Shown one piece after another: positions 22,613 to 33,090 of a stretch of 64,000 bases of DNA. This DNA comes from Epiperipatus broadwayi (taxonomy: Eukaryota; Onychophora; Udeonychophora; Euonychophora; Peripatidae): assembly GCA_028023455.1 (NCBI GenBank), contig JAQFVV010012435.1, positions 554,001-618,000 of the forward strand, given 5' to 3'. The notes beneath the pieces are model-generated. The model saw nothing but the letters and a program-made list of their open reading frames with translations. It was not told the origin of the DNA and did no database searches. A program made the translations under genes and the position numbers. The stretch's first letter is position 1. Each line of letters opens with the position of its first letter.

Positions 22613-23173
22613 TGCTGCCCTAAAGCCCACAGATCTTTGAATATAATAATAGATGCTATATTAGTATTGTTTATTAAATGATTGAGTATATAATACATAT
22701 TTCAAAATGTACTTAGTACAGTATTTCTACTATATCTGTGGCTATTTGGTTAAAACCTATCTTGGTATACCTCAAACCTTGGGTAATGGTGAACCTATGA
22801 TACAATATTTGTTTCATATCATATATCAAACAATACCATACACATGCCAATAAAACAATGCACAAAAAACATGTCCTATTTGTAATTGCTTGGCAATGAT
22901 CATTTTATTCTGACTGTTGCTAAGCATTCGTAAATAAATGTAGTTATATTGAATTGTTTATCAATATGTGGATGGATTAATTCTTTGTATATGTTTTTCA
23001 GTTAGTGTTATATGGTAGATATATGTATTCAGATATCATAAAAATAATTAATAAAAAGTGAAACATTATAGTTACAAAAAAGACAGCATATTTTAATAAA
23101 ATTAAAAAGAGAAAGAAACTAAATACAAGATGCCAATTGAATCCCCAAAATGAGAAATTCCAATTGAAAATTG
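22613..23173. other. AT-rich DNA, no recognised gene
   Basis: No similarity recognised. Confidence 0.4.
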
Positions 23174-23274
23174 ATACGTTGGTGGTTGAGTGGTCAGCAC
23201 AGCTGCCTTACAAGCAATTGTCCCGGGTTCCCGGGTTCGCTTCCCGGCCGATGCTTTGACACATGAAAAAAAAA
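23174..23274 (+). mobile_element. tRNA-Gly-like SINE with poly(A) tail
   Basis: A box TGGTTGAGTGGTCAGC, B box GGGTTCGCTTCCC, acceptor-like GGCCGATGC and an A9 tail. CCCGGGTT is duplicated just before the B box (TCCCGGGTTCCCGGGTTCGC), a small expansion not seen in other copies. Confidence 0.9.
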
Positions 23275-23826
23275 TCGATTACTGATTGCTGTTCTTCAGA
23301 CAAATGTAGATATAAAATTTATGAATTCAAATGAATGAATTTTATTTTTTTTAAATCTTTATTTAGTATTTTTTTATTCTATGTATTACTATAAACATAG
23401 GTGATGAGCCCATAAAAACTGGAATTAAATTGTAAGGTCACATTTTAAGTACATTCATATTCCATGCCATTGATTTTAAAGCTTGTAAGGAAATATTATA
23501 AGTACATAATAGTTAGAGAACATGTGTGACTTTTATGCTTGAGAGTGATAGACTGAGCAAAACAATTTTGTTCAAATGAGGGAAATGGACATTGATTTGG
23601 AAACCTTTTGCTCATTTGAAAACCTTTTGCTCATGATTCCATCACTCTACCATTTTTCTAAATCATGTGAGAATCTAAAACTGCCTACAGCTGATGAATG
23701 ACTCCAACATCACATAATAATAAAAATTTAAATGACTGTTATACCTATTCAAAGTAACAAATAGGTTTGAAATGAATCATTTATAAATAAAAGTCAATTT
23801 AAGCAATCATTGAATATCTAAATAGT
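23275..23826. other. AT-rich DNA, no recognised gene
   Basis: Only a short direct repeat (AACCTTTTGCTCATTTGAAA, near 23602-23634) is seen. Confidence 0.4.
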
Positions 23827-23952
23827 TTGAAGGATTTATTGGGTGATAGTTCATAAAAAATTTGGATACTGGAAGTGAAAGATCTGGATTATGACCACGG
23901 ACATCAAGATTCAGAATCTGTCACCCTATCACTGAAACTAAATCTCACATAG
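23827..23952 (-). repeat. Family D tRNA-like repeat
   Basis: Landmarks GTTCATAAAAAATTTGGATA, GATCTGGATTATGACC and TCTGTCACCCTATCACTG match the other D copies. Confidence 0.55.
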
Positions 23953-23981
23953 CATATAATTAAAAGGAACATAAGCTTTAA

Positions 23982-24084
23982 TTTTTTTTCATGTGTCATA
24001 GCATCAGCCAGGAAGCAAACCCGCTAACCTGGGACAACTGCTTGTAAGGCAGCTGTGCTGACCTCTCGACCACCAATGCTTGAC
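23982..24084 (-). mobile_element. tRNA-Gly-like SINE
   Basis: A T8 run is the complement of the tail, followed by GCATCAGCCAGGAAGCAAAC (acceptor plus mutated B box) and GAGGTCAGCACAGCTGCC on the minus strand (A-box region). The head starts at a GTCAAGCATTGGTGG motif shared with the other copies. Confidence 0.88.
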
Positions 24085-24149
24085 ATAAGCTTTGAAAAGT
24101 AATAGATTTTGGATTCTGTATAAATATCAGTGATATTTAAGGGATTTTT

Positions 24150-24330
24150 TAAATTTAGATCCTAAGATGTATGAGCAGTGCTCTCAGATCCAAGCCTCCC
24201 AATGGATGACAACCACAAGCTAGAAACTAGGAATATTCAATGAATAGGTATTAGATAGGGAGTTTGATGCACAAACCTTACATTCCTTAATTACTAAGCC
24301 TTGCACTAGGGAGTATTATCATATGGGGAA
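24150..24330 (+). mobile_element. Family B element, degraded plus-sense copy
   Basis: CAGTGCTCTCAGATCCAAGC, AAGCTAGAAACTAGGAATA and AGGTATTAGATAGGGAGTTT match family B in order, but the ribozyme core is lost (GGATGACAACC replaces the CTGATGA region). Confidence 0.65.
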
Positions 24331-24824
24331 TTAAAGACATTGATATTATTAATAAGAACTAACAATGCCACACTGTAATTAAAATCACAGAAAAATATTA
24401 TTAAAATTATTTATTTTTGTCAAAATAATTAACTTTTAAGCATAGAAAAAGTAAATAATTAACTTTTATAATTTTCAATTGCTTCACTTTACATTTTTAA
24501 ATAATAATAAAATAAAATAAACACAAAAGATCAGTTTTGTGAGGGTATACAAACCAATCCATGAATTACAAATGTATTCATATAATCTATATGATAACTC
24601 TTTAGTCTGAGTTTAACATTTTAAAGATGCTGCTCCTAATTCTCTTGGAGAAAACTTCATTTATGCAATTATAATTTTCATTATATTCTGATATCTTAAG
24701 TTCATCATGGAACAATCGGACACTTAGTCTAAGAAAAATAAAAACATACTCTTTTTTACTTTCACCGCAACTATGCATGCCATTTGATGTAAATTTTAGT
24801 AACCTATAAATTGTAGATAATAGT
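24331..24824. other. AT-rich DNA, no recognised gene
   Basis: No similarity recognised. Confidence 0.4.
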
Positions 24825-25075
24825 GCTAAATAAATTCCTATACTATGCTGATCTATCTGATATCCTCCAGACTAGTTTCTACCTTATAGCTTTCCTCAAT
24901 GAAGAACTTTGCATGTTGGACAGTTGCATCTGGCTCTTTATGATTGACTGTGTCTTCTTTCTAGAAGGCACCATTTACTCCTCTGCTTTATTATAAAGCT
25001 TCCATCCCAAATTGAAAAACATATAAACATTCTCAACCTAAGTCAGCTTGCCTATATAATTCCTGGTAAAATGGC
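24825..25075 (-). mobile_element. Family B element, degraded minus-sense copy
   Basis: GATATCCTCCAGACTAGTTT and TATAGCTTTCCTCAATGAAG are the complement of the family B ribozyme region, with the core damaged (CAATGAAG). The distal part (ACATTCTCAACCTAAGTCAG) matches the extended part of the 52.8-kb copy. Confidence 0.6.
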
Positions 25076-25955
25076 TTAAATTGAAAAGTTATATTTTAAT
25101 TTGGACTGATAGCTTAATAATAAAACAATGAAGTAAATATTAGTCACTTGAAGAAAGATGCAGTAGATGTTAAAAGTCCAGATGCACTATTTCAAGATTC
25201 AAATCTCTTGACCAATAAAAGTCATAGACTAGAACTTAATTTTGAGATGTTGGTTAGGTTAGCACTGGATATGACTTATTAAATGCTTATATAGAATTTA
25301 TAAGTTACAAAAGTTTATATTAAATGTCAAAATTATGGTGAAAGAAAAAAGGGTATGTTGGTAAAGCAGCAATGTGTAAGATAGAGAAATGATTAAGTAC
25401 ATAAAAATAAAAGTAATCAATACTGATTTTTTTTAGAATGACTTTGTGCTCATCTTTATAAATGAAATATTCTCTTCCTATGCAAAATATGCTCAAGTTT
25501 GTCTAAAATACTTTTTAGGAAGTCTGATACCATCCACTTAATCTATCCAACATGTGCTACAATAATAGATTTCATAATATGACTTTTTCCTGCAAATTTA
25601 GAACGACACGACACTAGTTAATCTTATGATCTTGAGAAAATTAAATGAGTGATTTGTTGTTATTATATTTTTGATTTAGCCATAATATTTTTATATTTTT
25701 AAATTTCTAATTTTTTTTGTTTTAATACTGGATTTATATGTGGGATACAATACACTATGGACTATGTTATATTTTTTCCAAGCCCCCTTATATACATATG
25801 TATGTAGCATATAATAGTTCACATTTTGTTGATGAACATTGATTAGAATAGAATACATATTGTTCATTAAACTGCAAGTATCTAGTACTTTTCAACATGC
25901 ACATATATAAAACACAGACACTTTTTATATGTATAGTATGCATATATAAATACTG
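25076..25955. other. AT-rich DNA, no recognised gene
   Basis: No similarity recognised. Minus-strand frames near its end are shadows of the next SINE. Confidence 0.4.
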
Positions 25956-26070
25956 TTTTTTTTTTTTTCCATGTGTCATAGCATCGGCCGGGACGCGAAC
26001 CCACAACCGTCTGCAACCAACTACTTGCTTGCATGGCGACTGCGATACCTCTCGGCTAACAATGCAAGAC
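25956..26070 (-). mobile_element. tRNA-Gly-like SINE
   Basis: A T13 run, then GCATCGGCCGGGACGCGAAC (acceptor and B box complement), an anticodon-region TGCTTGCATGGC, then CCTCTCGGCTAACAATGC (A-box complement). The insertion point falls between two copies of ATATATAAATACTGTT (about 25942-25957 and 26072-26087), which looks like a target-site duplication of about 15 bp. Confidence 0.9.
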
Positions 26071-26094
26071 ATATATATAAATACTGTTGTTATA

Positions 26095-26525
26095 CTCATG
26101 TTGACATTAAGTCACTCTGATTCTTCTAACATAAGATCTTAATGTATTCATTTAAATACTCGGAAGTCGTCTCAACATGGGTATGACAATAATACTGGCA
26201 TCAACAAGGACTTTGAATGTTCTATCATCAGATCTTCAATGATATGGACGTCTGAAGGATCGAAGGGTGGAGAAGATTAAAGTTTGTCCATTAAACGTTA
26301 AAGATTTGCTATCTTAATACAAACTGAGCACTGATTGTATGTATGTGTGGGAGATTGTGATCTGGACCTACTGATGAGTGCTGGTTAAGCATGAAATATG
26401 TATACTGGAGATCATTTATTTTTTTATATGTATGTGGTCTTAGTGTATTGATTGTATAATATGGACTGCATAGCTGTAGGGGACTTGAAAGTCTGAGTTC
26501 AAGTTATTCTAATTACATTTGGTGC
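26095..26525 (+). mobile_element. Family A, single right-arm copy A4
   Basis: One plus-sense arm only, from the TTGACATTAAGTCACTCTGA region through GTCTCAACATGGGTATGACA to CTTGAAAGTCTGAGTTCAAG. The hammerhead core boxes CTGATGAG (26371-26378) and GAAA (26393-26396) are intact, but stem I is broken next to the core (CCTA opposite CTGG). This non-foldback copy shows the basic family A unit. Confidence 0.75.
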
Positions 26526-27214
26526 AGACAATATACTTATATTTGAATATTATATATACACACTAAACGTTTTCTTAATTAAAAATAAGATTGATTTGTT
26601 TTTTCTATATCGTAGGCTACTTGTATTTATGGCTATTTGATTTTAAACATCCCTATGGATACCAGAAACTTTCATTAAATAGTGAACCATGCACACTACA
26701 CATTGTAATACTAACAATACATCATTTCACACTATTTCTCTTAACTGGAGAAATAAATTTGCATATAACATACATGTTTAACATATACACACACATAATA
26801 GAATTTAATTTTAAAATCGCAAATATAATTTAAAGTAGAATAATGAAATTGTGGAAAAAATTGAGCAGTAATAACGAATTTATAAAGCAGAAAGAACGAT
26901 ATAGAGTAACATATGATATGTTGAATCTGCAAAATAAGAAAATAGACGATTGAGAGATGATTTATACAGGCACTTTTGTAAGTATATACAATTCATAAAT
27001 TCAAAATAACTCATTTTTAAGATTTTTATTTTTTATATAATACTTTTTTAAGTTATGGTTGTGTTTAACCATACAAAGCCCTTCAAGAGCCAACAATCTC
27101 AGTGCAATATTTTAACGAGGGGGGGGGGCACTTTTACATATAACAAAAATCATTTCGATATTTAAAAATATCTTATTTGAATAGAAGAATACTTTATATA
27201 CTTGGAGTTTAGAT
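26526..27214. other. AT-rich DNA, no recognised gene
   Basis: Contains a G run (27121-27129) after TTTTAACGAG. No gene or known repeat. Confidence 0.4.
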
Positions 27215-27497
27215 GTAATTATAGAGGATCTGAACACAGACTTTCAAGCTCCCTTCAGCTATCCAATATATCTCATACAACCGAAACATTCGACCACACA
27301 CATGTGAAAAAGATCTCTCCAATATAAGAATATCATACTGATCTGGACCAACTGACGAGTGCTGGTTCAGCTCGAAATACATACGTTGGATTTCATTTAT
27401 CTTTTTTACATGTGTGTGATCATGTGTATCAGTTGCATAAGATAGATCGGATAGCTAAAGGGAGCTTGAAAGTCTGTGTTCAAATCCTCTATAATTA
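27215..27497. mobile_element. Family A foldback, short copy A5
   Basis: A left arm of about 110 bp (AATTATAGAGGATCTGAACA onwards) is joined to a right arm that starts inside the ribozyme, giving a compact foldback. The right arm has the most canonical stem II foot of all copies (CTGACGAG at 27352-27359 and CGAAA at 27373-27377, with a G-C pair closing stem II). The cleavage position is mutated (ACG in place of ATA), so it should not cleave. Confidence 0.75.
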
Positions 27498-27566
27498 AAT
27501 ATTTTATTAGAAAATATAAATATATTATATTACGATTATTACAAACAATAGTTTTCTTCATTAATA

Positions 27567-27663
27567 TTTTTTTTTTTTCATGTGTCAAAGCATCGGTCGG
27601 GAAGCGAACCCGGGACAACTGCTTGTAAGGCAGTGTGCTGATCACTCAACCACCAACGCTTGA
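27567..27663 (-). mobile_element. tRNA-Gly-like SINE
   Basis: A T12 run, GCATCGGTCGGGAAGCGAAC, CCCGGGACAACTGCTTGTAA and CAACCACCAACGCTTGAC are all complements of SINE landmarks. CTTCATTAA lies on both sides (27557-27565 and 27667-27675), a likely target-site duplication. Confidence 0.9.
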
Positions 27664-27891
27664 CCTCTTCATTAAAAATTGTATTTATTTTGATGCAGCA
27701 TTGGCAGACCTGGAGCCTTATGCTGTCGCACCATTCGTACCCCCTCCCCTCAGGTCAGATCTCAGCTATAAATGTCCATGAATATAGACTACTATACAAA
27801 ATAAGAAAGGAATGGGGGGAGGGAGATATTTCTACACATAGCCAGTTTTTTATTATTATCTGATTTAATACTTAAGCATGTCTATTTTATG

Positions 27892-27999
27892 TTTTTTTTT
27901 AAAGTGTCATAGCATCGGCCGGGACGCGAACCCGAAACCCGGGCAACTGCCTGCTAGTGCAAGGGTGTCGCGCTGACCTCTCGACCACCAATGCAAGAC
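27892..27999 (-). mobile_element. tRNA-Gly-like SINE
   Basis: T9 then AAAGTGTCATAGCATCGGCC, B-box complement GGGACGCGAACCC and the A-box complement GACCTCTCGACCACCAATGC. Same subfamily as the 34.1-kb copy (TTAAAGTGTCATAGC and a longer anticodon region). Confidence 0.9.
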
Positions 28000-28630
28000 T
28001 ATTATGTTTTTCTTTTCTTTTTGTTCCAAGTTAACAGATCGGAAAATTATTTAGATAAAGTCCCACTTTTATTCCGTTTTAATATTTTAAAGATAAATAA
28101 TAGGTAAATAATTTCCTTAAAAAAAATCTGATTAAAAATTCCATGAAAAAAATGAGTGAAAATCAGAAATGATTAGACGAGACAAATGGTACTATCATTT
28201 AAAACATCGCTTTATAGATATTTTAGAATCTAAATAAAGGAACATTTTCATTTTATTAATCTAATATTTTATTAATAACTCATCTAATTAATTTCATCCC
28301 TTAAATAATGTTGTATATTTATTTTTCATTGTTATTTGCTTATTTAATTATTTGAAATATAAAATTTATTTTCATTGTTTGAATAATTATATAATTCCAT
28401 ATTTTTAATTCCATATTTTTAAATCTCATGATTTTCAAATTTTATTTTTGAATTAAGTAATTATGAAATCAGCCCCCCAAAAGAAGTTTTTAAAAAAGGG
28501 AGTAAAATATGAGCAGTAATATATCTTCAGATTTATTTAGTGAAGTATTGAATAGCTTCACGCTCGCAGATCTAACCGCTTCGGCTTCACCTATTTAAAT
28601 AGAAAGTAGGTTGAAGTAAAGAAGGGTTTT
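28000..28630. other. AT-rich DNA, no recognised gene
   Basis: No similarity recognised. The GC-richer piece ACGCTCGCAGATCTAACCGC near 28561 is unplaced and precedes family C. Confidence 0.4.
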
Positions 28631-28743
28631 CCCTCTTTTCTTCCATAGCGTAAGCTTGTGGTTAAAACACCTGTAGAGGTCCCTACTATCGCATTTTATA
28701 CGCATAGGATCGAGGTTATAGCCTCAGTAAATATTACTTAGTT
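28631..28743 (+). repeat. Family C short tRNA-like repeat, copy C1
   Basis: Landmarks CCATAGCGTAAGCTTGTGG, CCTGTAGAGGTCCCTACTA and GAGGTTATAGCCTCAGTAAA are shared with copies at 37.3, 49.6 and 62.2 kb. TAAGCTTGTGGTTAA is close to a pol III A box and GGATCGAGGTT a weak B box, so a tRNA-derived SINE head of about 100 bp is the best guess. Confidence 0.65.
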
Positions 28744-28959
28744 CAAATAGAATAATCACATTTTCAGCTGCACTGAAGACAAGTGCTATTTGGGTCTCAT
28801 GACAATTTTACTCAATCGATCAAAGTTCTCGAATATGTTTTGTGGATGGTTATGATATGTCGAGTTAAAACGCTCTGGTAAATATATATATATAGTGAAT
28901 AGAAATCAAGCCTTCTTTGAAAAAGAGTGATAAAATAAAAGACTTTGAGTTGTCAATAT

Positions 28960-29075
28960 GTATGGAACATAAGACATTTGAAAATTTCAGTTCATCTGAT
29001 GATGGGTTGTTCATGAAATGCCTGAATTGTTATGCTAGTGAATGACTGAAATTTGGTAGAGTTGAAATGAGGAAT
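28960..29075 (+). ncRNA. Degenerate hammerhead-like hairpin (family G)
   Basis: AAATTTCAGTTCA (28982-28994) faces CTGATGA (28996-29002) and GAAA (29015-29018), followed by TGAATTG (29023-29029) that pairs with CAGTTCA across the core as a stem I. An extra T lies before the core, the U16.1 position is C, and stem II barely pairs, so it is a ruined ribozyme. The wider sequence is flanked by a second complementary arm (GACTGAAATTT near 29045). Confidence 0.45.
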
Positions 29076-29759
29076 CCATTAATGAAATCAAAAAAACGTG
29101 AAATATTTTTTTGCTAAACTATTTTTTTTATTAGATATGAATCCGTTTAATGTGGGTTTGGAGATTCTTTTGTTTGATTGATAAGGGATTGACCTGATGA
29201 ATAAGATTGTATTTGTATGATGAGAAAAGGTGGCATGAGTTTTTGTAGAGGCATCTTTATGGGCCTGACTAACATACCTACATATCTTGACTAGTTTCTG
29301 ACATAACATTTATCAATAATAAGCTCTAATATAAGTGTTTTTGAACCTATTACATTACATATTTAGCACCTAAATCTTACTCTTTGTTTACAATAAAGCC
29401 AACATATTACCAATTAATATTCATTGATTTATTCACGCTGTGAAGAAAACTAAATTTTATCAGTTTATGTTATAATTAAGCAGAGATAGTCATGACGTAT
29501 TTATTTGTTTTGACCCTTCAGGCTCTTTAATTCTTTAGTATCACCACTAGAATAAATTATGCAAGGTAAAACTTTAATAAATAGAAAAATAATATTTACA
29601 AAAAAAGAAAAACTAAGCAATGTATATTTGAAATTTGAATCTATAATAAAATAATACAAATAATCATAATACTTCACAGTTGGGTTTTGTAGTGTTTTGT
29701 AAAATGGCAGACATGTTTGTGCACTCCAGAAAAAACTAGAATTTATTCATAAGGCTGTT
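29076..29759. other. AT-rich DNA, no recognised gene
   Basis: A 73-codon minus-strand frame (29088-29309) matches nothing I recognise. No repeat identified. Confidence 0.35.
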
Positions 29760-30490
29760 TTAGATTGTGCTCTGATAGCTGAGGAATTTAATTAGTGCAT
29801 TGACGTAATGGCGATCGACAATTCCTAAAAATATTTGCTAATTACAAATGTTTCTAGATAAGAGACGTTACCTTATTGGTCAGTGCATTGATTGATCATT
29901 GCAGTTGTCAGAGAGTGATAAGAAGACTGGGTAACATCTAGCAGTGTAACATAGAGAGCAGTAGAGAGCAGTCAAGCAGTATTGAGTAAGCAGTATTTAA
30001 GTAGAGATATCTCGTGTCAGTGCTGGCGGTTAATGATCAGCGCCCAGTGGAAATCTAGTTCACGGGTGTAGCTGAAAGAGACTGCAGCAGAGATATTGAG
30101 AGCATTAGTTTGGAGAGCTTCATGGCAGACCAATTCATTGGAGAGCATTTGTTGCAGACCAATTCAGCAGAGAGATTGCAGACCAATTCGTTGGAGAGCT
30201 TCATTGCAGACCAATTCATTGGAGAGCATTCATTGCAGACCAATTCATTGGAGAGCTTCATTGCAGACCGATTCGTTGGAGAGCACTCGTTGAAAAAGAA
30301 CAGCGTGGGAATTGTATAACGTTATTTTCTGACCGCACAGTATGACTTGCAGTTATAACATTGGCACAGTTGTAAGTGTGGAGATAACAGATTTTTCACC
30401 TTAGAATAAGTCTACTGAAAATTATAAAGTTATACTTTGGCTTTATGCAAAATGTATCAGAGTATTTGTTTTAATTATTATAAATAAACC
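29760..30490 (+). mobile_element. Possible solo LTR or LTR-like segment with a 28-bp minisatellite
   Basis: Base composition rises clearly above the surroundings from about 29930. A run of AGAGCAGT-type repeats (about 29955-29990) precedes a minisatellite. An AATAAA signal lies at 30483 in ATAAATAAACC. A compositionally distinct promoter-like block, repeats and a polyadenylation signal suggest an LTR, but I find no clear TG/CA ends, tRNA primer site or gag-pol sequence nearby. The minisatellite frames are not genes. Confidence 0.3.
30108..30292. repeat. 28-bp minisatellite, about 6-7 units
   Basis: The unit reads close to TTGGAGAGCTTCATTGCAGA followed by CCAATTCA. One unit is shortened (CAGCAGAGAGATTGCAGACC, about 30165). 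A length of 28 is not a multiple of three, so the overlapping open frames on both strands shift phase every unit and are unlikely to be translated. Confidence 0.9.
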
Positions 30491-31110
30491 ATTTTAATGT
30501 CATAGAAATGAATGAAGACGTCAGGATAATTTATTCTGTTGCTGTCATATCTGATCTTGCCTTCAGAAATGGAGTAGTCCAGGTTCCTTGCCTGATTGGC
30601 TAGCACCCGGTTGCTATCCAATGGGGATAAATCCTTCATTGGGGTTTGTGATATGTATCTGAGTGTTTCCAGTAAGATAAGGGATTGACAATAAATGGTC
30701 AGCCTTTTTGGAGGTGAGGCAGAGAGCATTAACTTCTGTCAACCTGAATGACTAAATGTGCTCTCCAGTGAAACCTCTGCCTACAGCAAGGATGTCTTCA
30801 CTAGTCATTACTGATACAGCTGCACAGTGAGGCAAGTCCACCTGGGACTTAAAACTGCTAGGACTGCAGTCAACTTGAGGCAAGCTGTCTGAGGGCAGCT
30901 CGAAGAGTTTGAACTAGAGTCAACTTGAGGTAAGCTGTCCAGTACAGCTGGAAGAGTCTTACTTGAAGGCAAGCTAATCATATAGCTGGAAGTGAGTTTC
31001 ATACTTGGTATGACTATCTCATCATTAATTGTATAAACTATATTGATTAAATAATGTGTATATTTTGTAACTAATAAATTATACATATTAATTGTTGAGT
31101 AGTTTGTCAT
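30491..31110. repeat. GC-richer segment with about 50-bp internal repeats
   Basis: GTCAACTTGAGGCAAGCTGT (30869) recurs as GTCAACTTGAGGTAAGCTGT (30919) and in decayed form near 30961. An AATAAATTATAC segment near 31075 could be a polyadenylation site. It may belong with the LTR-like segment before it. No protein similarity is seen. Confidence 0.45.
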
Positions 31111-31429
31111 TATTTTTCTGTTGGTTTGGAACCAAATCTTAAATCAAGCCAAAGACAACAGTTGTATTTCCAGTTTTTCACAAAACTCGGTGAATTCACT
31201 GCCTGCTCATATAGAAAATAATATTTGTGAGTTTAGTTAATTTCTCTCTCAAATGTTTTTCTCTCTATCTGATTTAGCAATAAAAGAAATACAGGATCAT
31301 TAAGATATTCATTGACTATAGACAGTCTTCTAGTGAGATGTCTTTCTCTTTGAACAAAAAAGTCAAAATTTTTTTTTAAAAATCAGTGGATGTATGCAAA
31401 CAAAGGCAAAGTTGATAATGAATTAAAAC

Positions 31430-31899
31430 CAGGGGTCAGCAAACTTTTTATTCCAAGTGCCATTTTGTTTAAATTTCCTCCTTCCCCCATAAAAATGCAC
31501 AACGAAAGAGGTGAAAAATATGCTCCTAAAAATATGAATTCCTGAATGGCTGTGGATATATTTGAATATTTATTTTAGTAATTGAACATAATAGAATCTG
31601 TATTCATCCCAGAGGAAAAAAAAATTCTCTTAAAAAGAATTAAATAAAAAAAATTACTTGATTTATATCAAAATTTCTAATATTTAAATATAATATCATA
31701 TACAATAATTACTAGTCCATAATAAGGCTGAACTCAAAAAACAATGTTGTATTTTCCATTGCTAGAGTCATTAAAATATTTATTTACAAATTACAAGAGA
31801 AAATAAAAAATGTGTTTACATTTAACATAATAAAAAAAGCCACAAGATTGAGATTAATAACCTATATTTGGCTCACAAGCCACAATTTAGCAATCCCTA
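31430..31899. mobile_element. hAT-type MITE, older copy
   Basis: Starts CAGGGGTCAGCAAACTTTTT and ends CAATTTAGCAATCCCTA, terminal repeats typical of hAT-family MITEs but diverged from each other. The flanks ATTAAAAC (31422-31429) and ATTAGATC (31901-31908) are a possible decayed 8-bp target duplication. It belongs to a different family from the 12.6-kb MITE. Confidence 0.75.
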
Positions 31900-32689
31900 A
31901 ATTAGATCATATTTTTATGAATAGTTCTTTTAAATCTATTCCACAATCGTTTGAAATTATTAATTATCAATAAATATTAAAGGTAATGTTGTTATAAATA
32001 CTTCATCACATTAATTTCTAAAACATGTGTTAATTATAAGCTATTAAGAACATGATGTTTGTTGCTTCACACTGATAATTTCTGACAGTTGATATTGATC
32101 AATGGAGAGGGCCTGCAATTTTAATAATTATTATCCTATTTTTTCCAAGCATAGCATGTGACAATTTTTTACCAAAATACAGACAATTATTTCATTATTT
32201 TGTGAAATATTTTACAACATGATCTAAGCAACCACATTTTGCTTCTCCCTTTTACCTATAATAGTGAAATATATACTATTATAAGATCAATTACTTTTTT
32301 AGGTAGTAATTGTATGGGTTGACTTACACCCCCAAAATCTGATACTCTATCACTGTACTAAATTATACAGGATAATAATTTTAAATGCACATCACTTTGG
32401 ATTAGACCTTCAAAAGTCTGAAAATGAAAAAGCTTATGTTGATATTAATAGAAAGAGCAGAACAAAAAGGTAAACATTTCTTCAACATTAGTTTTAATAG
32501 ACAGACCCCAAGCAAAATAGTGATTACTTCAATAAATATTCTGTTTGTAAATATTATTATGTTTGCAGTAATTCCTAAAGAATTGCCATACATAAATGCA
32601 AATTTATTTGTTATTTTGCATAAATGTAATGCAGTTGAAATGAATAATTATATTTATGCAGATTAGCAGGTGTCAACTAAGGCACTGTG
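31900..32689. other. AT-rich DNA, no recognised gene
   Basis: Two overlapping 63-80 codon frames on opposite strands near 32402-32666 resemble nothing known and look like chance. Confidence 0.4.
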
Positions 32690-32985
32690 TAATTAAATAA
32701 TTTATTGAAACAGGTAAAACTCCCCATAAAGAGGCGCCATTCAGTGCAAGTCAGAGTAATCAATGGATGACAGAAGGCTTGTGCATATAATCCTTATCTA
32801 GTGCCTACTCATCCAATATCCCCAGACTAGTTTCTAGCTTGAGGATTTCATCAGTGAGAAGCTTTGGATCTGAGGGCACTGCACCTGAGTGGCACTACTG
32901 TATGGAGGGTTCCACCTGTTTTAATAACAGTTATGAGTAAGCATAAGAAATGGTGATTATGTGATGTTTAGTGGTTTAAATAATT
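32690..32985. mobile_element. Family B foldback element
   Basis: The long left arm (32705-32890, minus sense) is mirrored by a short right arm (GAGTGGCACTACTGTATGGA, 32887 onwards). The outer right end GTAAGCATAAGAAATGGTGA matches the 21.0-kb copy. The left arm carries the best family B hammerhead (separate entry). A family D repeat follows directly. Confidence 0.75.
32819..32860 (-). ncRNA. Type I hammerhead ribozyme (best family B copy)
   Basis: Minus strand: stem I 3' strand TTCTCA (32860-32855), CTGATGA (32854-32848), stem II region, GAAA (32834-32831), stem III A-T and C-G closing a TA loop (ACTAGT), then the cleavage triplet GTC with the scissile bond between 32825 and 32824, and the stem I 5' strand TGGGGA (32824-32819). 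Stem I has six pairs, two of them G-T. Stem II is partly mutated in this copy (AATCC where others have AAGCC). GTC is the classical hammerhead triplet. Confidence 0.62.
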
Positions 32986-33090
32986 TATTGCTTGGTAGAT
33001 CATAAGAAGTTCAAACATCAAAGTGATATAACTGCAATCCATAAATGTTGACATCCAGAGTCCATCAATCTATCACTGCATTAAAATGTA
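32975..33090 (-). repeat. Family D tRNA-like repeat
   Basis: Landmarks AATAATTTATTGCTTGGTAG, CATAAGAAGTTCAAACATCA and AGTCCATCAATCTATCACTG match the other D copies. It is placed immediately after the family B end. Confidence 0.55.

Noticed and set aside
26340-26450. Alternative type I fold with a long stem III closing far downstream (GTGTATC, about 50 bases after GAAA) or a type III fold with the upstream TATATATGTG
   Set aside because: Both need two extra unpaired bases at the junction. The short-stem-III fold satisfies all core positions, so the longer pairings were dropped.
27341-27390. Active hammerhead in copy A5
   Set aside because: The core is excellent (CTGACGAG and CGAAA), but the U16.1-H17 positions are C and G, which should abolish cleavage.
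30055-30319. Overlapping 65-69-codon frames on both strands with repeated LESFIADQFIGEH-like or NELVCNECSPMNW-like motifs
   Set aside because: They are readings of a 28-bp minisatellite whose unit is not a multiple of three; frames on both strands are equally open, so no coding signal.
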